Below, one piece after another: positions 5,790-8,049 of a DNA stretch of 8,049 nucleotides (the first letter of the stretch is position 1; each line of letters starts with the position of its first letter). Below the pieces are notes generated by a model. It was not told where the DNA came from, made no database searches, and was given only the letters and a program-made list of their open reading frames with translations. Position numbers and translations under genes: made by a program. The stretch is from Omnitrophica WOR_2 bacterium RBG_13_41_10 (GTDB taxonomy: Bacteria > Omnitrophota > Gorgyraeia > Gygaellales > Profunditerraquicolaceae), in NCBI GenBank assembly GCA_001805465.1, contig MHGH01000010.1:38093-46141 (forward strand). Reading direction: 5' to 3'.

Positions 5790-5817
5790 ATTATAGGGCT
5801 TTTAAAAAAGATTGCAA
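5790..5817 (-). promoter_or_regulatory. Sigma70-type promoter for the CxxC-x17-CxxC gene
   Basis: Read on the minus strand, TTGCAA (5817-5812) is followed after 16 bases by a perfect TATAAT (5795-5790). Transcription would start near 5783 and give a leader of about 80 bases carrying the two hairpins. It lies just after the stop codon of the Lys-rich 51-mer. Confidence 0.65.
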
Positions 5818-5825
5818 GTGTTTCT

Positions 5826-5981
5826 TTATTCTAAGGCGGCCTGGTCATTAGGGACCTGCCCAGGCTCAGGGCTGGCATCAATCGCTTTTTTCTCCAGTTT
5901 TCTTTGTTTCTTTTCCTCTGCCTTCTTTTTCCTGGATAATTCTTTCTGATACTTTTTATATGAATAATTATCTCTGGTCAC
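5826..5981 (-). CDS. 51-residue Lys-rich small basic protein, GTG start
   Basis: A short reading frame begins at GTG (5981-5979) with AAGGAG six bases upstream and ends in TAA at 5826-5828. The protein starts MTRDNYSYKKYQKELSRKKK, continues in a Lys/Glu/Arg-rich helical stretch to about residue 33, and ends in a Pro/Gln tail. Small proteins of the form K-x-K-K-x-Q-K-E-L-x-R-K-x-K are, as I recall, common in Gram-negative anaerobes, with no known role; the charge suggests binding to RNA or the ribosome. A promoter-like pair lies at 6004-6032. The GTG start and length below common cut-offs make it easy to miss. It is the first gene of the small-protein cluster. Confidence 0.7.
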   Translation of the reverse strand: MTRDNYSYKKYQKELSRKKKAEEKKQRKLEKKAIDASPEPGQVPNDQAALE

Positions 5982-6003
5982 AATGATCTCCTTATAGTTA
6001 AAG

Positions 6004-6032
6004 ATTTTACTTCAAACAACCGCTTTCTGCAA
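6004..6032 (-). promoter_or_regulatory. Candidate sigma70-type promoter for the Lys-rich 51-mer
   Basis: On the minus strand TTGCAG (6032-6027) and TAAAAT (6009-6004) are separated by exactly 17 bases. The -10 box lies 22 bases before the GTG start, leaving a short leader that contains the AAGGAG Shine-Dalgarno. Confidence 0.5.
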
Positions 6033-6058
6033 GCTATTTATGATGAGGTAAAACACAA

Positions 6059-6081
6059 ACAAAGGGGACGGTCTATTTTTT
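6059..6081. repeat. Half-site resembling the REP-like end at 1261
   Basis: AAAGGGGACGGTCTATTTTT (starting near 6061) aligns with AATGGGGTCAGATTTATTTTT at 1261-1281, sharing AA-x-GGGG-x-C and TATTTTT. No inverted partner is seen within several hundred bases. It lies about 35 bases beyond the point where the tilS remnant stops, so it may be one end of an element that disrupted tilS, or a decayed remnant. Confidence 0.4.
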
Positions 6082-6113
6082 TGTAAAAGTACCAAGGTAT
6101 GGGAAATGGGATT

Positions 6114-6290
6114 TTATATTAAAATTAACTTGTAAGGTCCTATCTCTTCGCTTCGCTCTCCCCACAAACTATTCAATAGATATAGCAAAGTTACTGAATC
6201 AGGGCCATCCGATACGCCGATGACAATTTTATCACATTTTTGGATAAGATTATATTTTCTAATGGTATTTTTAACTTTATCTAAAACCAT
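6114..6290 (-). pseudogene. tilS: tilS N-terminal remnant (tRNA(Ile)-lysidine synthase)
   Basis: An ATG at 6290 opens a 58-codon frame ending in TAA at 6114-6116. The N-terminus (DKVKNTIRKYNLIQKCDKIV) and the block IGVSDGPDSVTLLYLLNSL match the start of TilS, the N-type PP-loop ATPase that converts C34 of tRNA-Ile(CAU) to lysidine. The PP-loop should read SGGPDS; here it is SDGPDS (residues 27-32), changing a Gly that contacts ATP phosphate. Real TilS proteins have 300-460 residues, so everything after the first strand-loop-helix is lost. It starts seven bases after the metallopeptidase stop with no Shine-Dalgarno, and REP-like sequence follows. Because tilS is normally essential, an intact copy should exist elsewhere in the genome. 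Confidence 0.75.
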
Positions 6291-6297
6291 TTATTTT

Positions 6298-6876
6298 TTA
6301 ATTTGCGACTTTACGTAGCTGATACTCTACGTACCCTGAAAGAATTTCTGCGACTTTTTCTGGCGGCTGGACCACAAAATAGTTGCTAATTATGGCGTGC
6401 GCTATTTCATGGCCGAGTATATAAATCTTAAAATCTTCGGGACAAATATAAATAGTATTTAAGGTATAGATGTACAGGGAAGGACTTCTTAAATCCTTAT
6501 TAAAAATCTTTCTGTAAATGCCATTTAAATGTTCTTTATCGCGACATATTTTAATGATTCCCTTGTAACTAAAAAGATTCATATCTAATATTTCCCCGGC
6601 TCTTAAAAAAAGCGTATCCATCATATCTGTAAGCTCTGTTTCCCTGGAAGAATTAGCCCTTGCTGTTCTGCCGGCCAAAATCCTTTCTGCCGCACCTACG
6701 TTTAATTGTTGCGCCAAATCAAAGGTATCTAATTGTGGCGCGTAATAAATAGTAAAGTATTTACTTTCTATTTTTTTTGCCTGGCCAAATCCATCTTCAT
6801 AACTGTAAGCTGCACTTATAGTTACAGCTATGATAAAAGTTATTAAAATTAACCTAAAGAAACGACTCTTTGGCAT
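6298..6876 (-). CDS. Secreted HExxH metallopeptidase-like protein
   Basis: A 192-residue protein with an N-terminal signal peptide or anchor (hydrophobic residues 8-24, likely cut near AAYS-Y). KYFTIYYAP (39-47) is a strand often seen at the start of peptidase_MA-like domains. HEIAH at 156-160 is a zinc-binding HExxH; the downstream helix AEILSGYVEYQL supplies Glu177 or Glu184 as a possible third ligand. The protein is short for a gluzincin and may act as a small periplasmic protease or an inactive sensor. Its ATG overlaps the stop of the HAMP gene (TAATG), so the two are translationally coupled. No named family is claimed. Confidence 0.75.
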   Translation of the reverse strand: MPKSRFFRLILITFIIAVTISAAYSYEDGFGQAKKIESKYFTIYYAPQLDTFDLAQQLNVGAAERILAGRTARANSSRETELTDMMDTLFLRAGEILDMNLFSYKGIIKICRDKEHLNGIYRKIFNKDLRSPSLYIYTLNTIYICPEDFKIYILGHEIAHAIISNYFVVQPPEKVAEILSGYVEYQLRKVAN

Positions 6877-7457
6877 TAAGATTTAAAGTATTGAATTATT
6901 TTATCTAGGGCTTCGGTTATTTTTTTAAATTCGTTTCGGGCCTCTTGCGAAACTTCCCTTTCTGTAAAACTATTTAATTTATTTTTTAAGCCTAAGAGAT
7001 TATCTTTAAGCATATTTATTTGTCCTCTGGTATTGGTGATCATCTTATTAAAGGCTTCAGCTAAGGTCTGCAACTGATCGGGATCCCTGATGTTGAAATT
7101 ACTGGAGAAATCTCCTGTGCTTAATGTCTCGACTACTTTGCGAAAACGGTAAAGTGGCCCGGCAATTTTATGTGAAACAAATAAAGTTACGGCAATGGTA
7201 GCTAAACCGACTAGAATCGTCACGATTACTACCGTCTGAATTAGTATAGGCAGTAAAAAATCCGCGGTAGAGCGTACCACTACCCGCGAATTAATAATAG
7301 AGACTGTGGTGGACTTCATTGCTAAAAGATAAAGCGCCTCTATTGTCAACATACTCCCCAAAACAACCAAGGCACAGAACTTAAGGATAAACTTAGTTTG
7401 GAATTCTTTATCGATAAGATAGGTTTTACGCTTCTCAGTTAAATTTAGCTTTTCCAT
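6876..7457 (-). CDS. Two-TM HAMP-domain membrane protein without output domain
   Basis: A 193-residue inner-membrane protein. A basic cytoplasmic N-terminus (KRKTYLIDKEFQTKF) is followed by TM1 (about 24-46), a periplasmic loop of only about 20 residues, and TM2 (about 69-94). A HAMP domain follows (HKIAGPLYRFRKVVETLSTGDF, about 96-117, and the second helix LQTLAEAFNKMI at about 129-140), then a coiled coil to the C-terminus. No kinase, cyclase or chemotaxis signalling domain follows, so the HAMP/coiled coil itself must pass a signal to a partner or act structurally. An AGGAGG Shine-Dalgarno precedes the ATG. It sits 20 bases after the lipoprotein gene and overlaps the metallopeptidase gene by one base, in a compact operon. 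Confidence 0.85.
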   Translation of the reverse strand: MEKLNLTEKRKTYLIDKEFQTKFILKFCALVVLGSMLTIEALYLLAMKSTTVSIINSRVVVRSTADFLLPILIQTVVIVTILVGLATIAVTLFVSHKIAGPLYRFRKVVETLSTGDFSSNFNIRDPDQLQTLAEAFNKMITNTRGQINMLKDNLLGLKNKLNSFTEREVSQEARNEFKKITEALDKIIQYFKS

Positions 7458-7477
7458 TTTGCCTCCTCTATGCGTAT

Positions 7478-8023
7478 TTACTTTAATAAATTATAGTTTA
7501 TTTTAACCTCTGATTTTTTGCGCAAACCCAATATCCAGTTATTCAATGCCTCGGCTTCCTTGCGCTTGGCAATTCCCCATTTAATCTCATCGTGCATCTG
7601 TCCAAGGGCCTTATCGGTTTTTGCTTCTGGGGGCATTTTTTCATATGCCTCTTCTATTTCCTTTTCGCTCACGCTTAGGGAACCAGCAATCTCTTTGGTT
7701 TTCTTATCCAAGGTTAATTTTAAAAGAGATTGTTCCCAGAACCTCTCAATCATCTTAAGGAAATTTTTATTTTTATCGAGGCCTTGTTCTTGGACATCTT
7801 GCATAATGAGTTTACGATCGACAAGAGAATTCAAGAATTCCATCCTTGCCTCCAAAGAATTATCCCTGCCGTAACTGGAATCCTTAAAATCGTTTTCAAA
7901 TTCATCCAGCGTAATCTCGTAGTTGCGGATTTTAGCCAAAAGGGGCTTTTCTTCTCGCCCACTGCGGCTGCAGCCGGCCAAAAGCATTAATAATACGAAA
8001 AGGGTGACAGTGTATTTTTTCAT
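7478..8023 (-). CDS. SurA-N-like lipoprotein lacking a PPIase domain
   Basis: A 181-residue protein with a lipoprotein signal: hydrophobic residues 6-17 and lipobox LLAGC with Cys18 as the lipidated residue. The mature part resembles the N-terminal chaperone domain of SurA/PrsA-type foldases (IRNYEITLDEFENDF, then FLNSLVDRKLIMQDVQEQGL) and ends in long amphipathic helices. No parvulin domain follows; family foldases with one are usually above 280 residues. It would sit in the periplasm anchored to a membrane, holding or delivering client proteins; that is inference. The ATG has an AAAGGAG Shine-Dalgarno seven bases away. It is upstream of the HAMP and HEIAH genes in the same unit, and more operon genes may lie beyond the window. 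Confidence 0.8.
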   Translation of the reverse strand: MKKYTVTLFVLLMLLAGCSRSGREEKPLLAKIRNYEITLDEFENDFKDSSYGRDNSLEARMEFLNSLVDRKLIMQDVQEQGLDKNKNFLKMIERFWEQSLLKLTLDKKTKEIAGSLSVSEKEIEEAYEKMPPEAKTDKALGQMHDEIKWGIAKRKEAEALNNWILGLRKKSEVKINYNLLK

Positions 8024-8049
8024 GGATTTCTCCTTTCTTTTTTATTGTT

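Overview
The window looks like chromosomal DNA from an uncultured Gram-negative anaerobe. The evidence is a lipoprotein with a lipobox, secreted periplasmic proteins, a DUF362 protein, a B12-type radical SAM enzyme, and many small Cys- or Lys-rich proteins at moderate-to-low GC. The overall flavour resembles Omnitrophota-like or deltaproteobacterial metagenome bins, but no rRNA or marker gene here proves it. Nearly everything is on the minus strand; only the radical SAM gene is on the plus strand.

Layout, left to right. (1) 1-1149: a minus-strand operon of a BrnT/DUF4258-like toxin, a ribbon-helix-helix antitoxin and a DUF362 protein cut by the window edge. (2) 1212-1315: a terminator and a 12-bp inverted repeat of the GGGGTCAGA class, often seen with REP-associated transposases. 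(3) 1318-2928: a secreted Met-rich protein, a GIY-YIG protein and a sialyltransferase-like protein. (4) 3072-4514: a B12-binding radical SAM enzyme whose true start appears to be a rare ATT codon. (5) 4541-5981: a cluster of four small or low-complexity, probably nucleic-acid-binding proteins: a Lys-rich 51-mer, a CxxC-x17-CxxC protein, a 45-residue double-CxxC protein, and an RRM protein with a KPW decapeptide-repeat tail. The CxxC-x17-CxxC gene has a good promoter and a structured leader. (6) 6055-6290: a REP-like half-site beside a 58-codon remnant of tilS. (7) 6298-8023: an envelope operon of a SurA-N-type lipoprotein, a two-TM HAMP protein without an output domain, and a secreted HEIAH metallopeptidase-like protein.

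The most interesting parts are the RNA-binding small-protein cluster with its leader RNA, the AUU start codon, the broken tilS next to a REP-like end, and the minimal HAMP/metallopeptidase/chaperone operon. No CRISPR array, complete transposase, tRNA or rRNA was seen.
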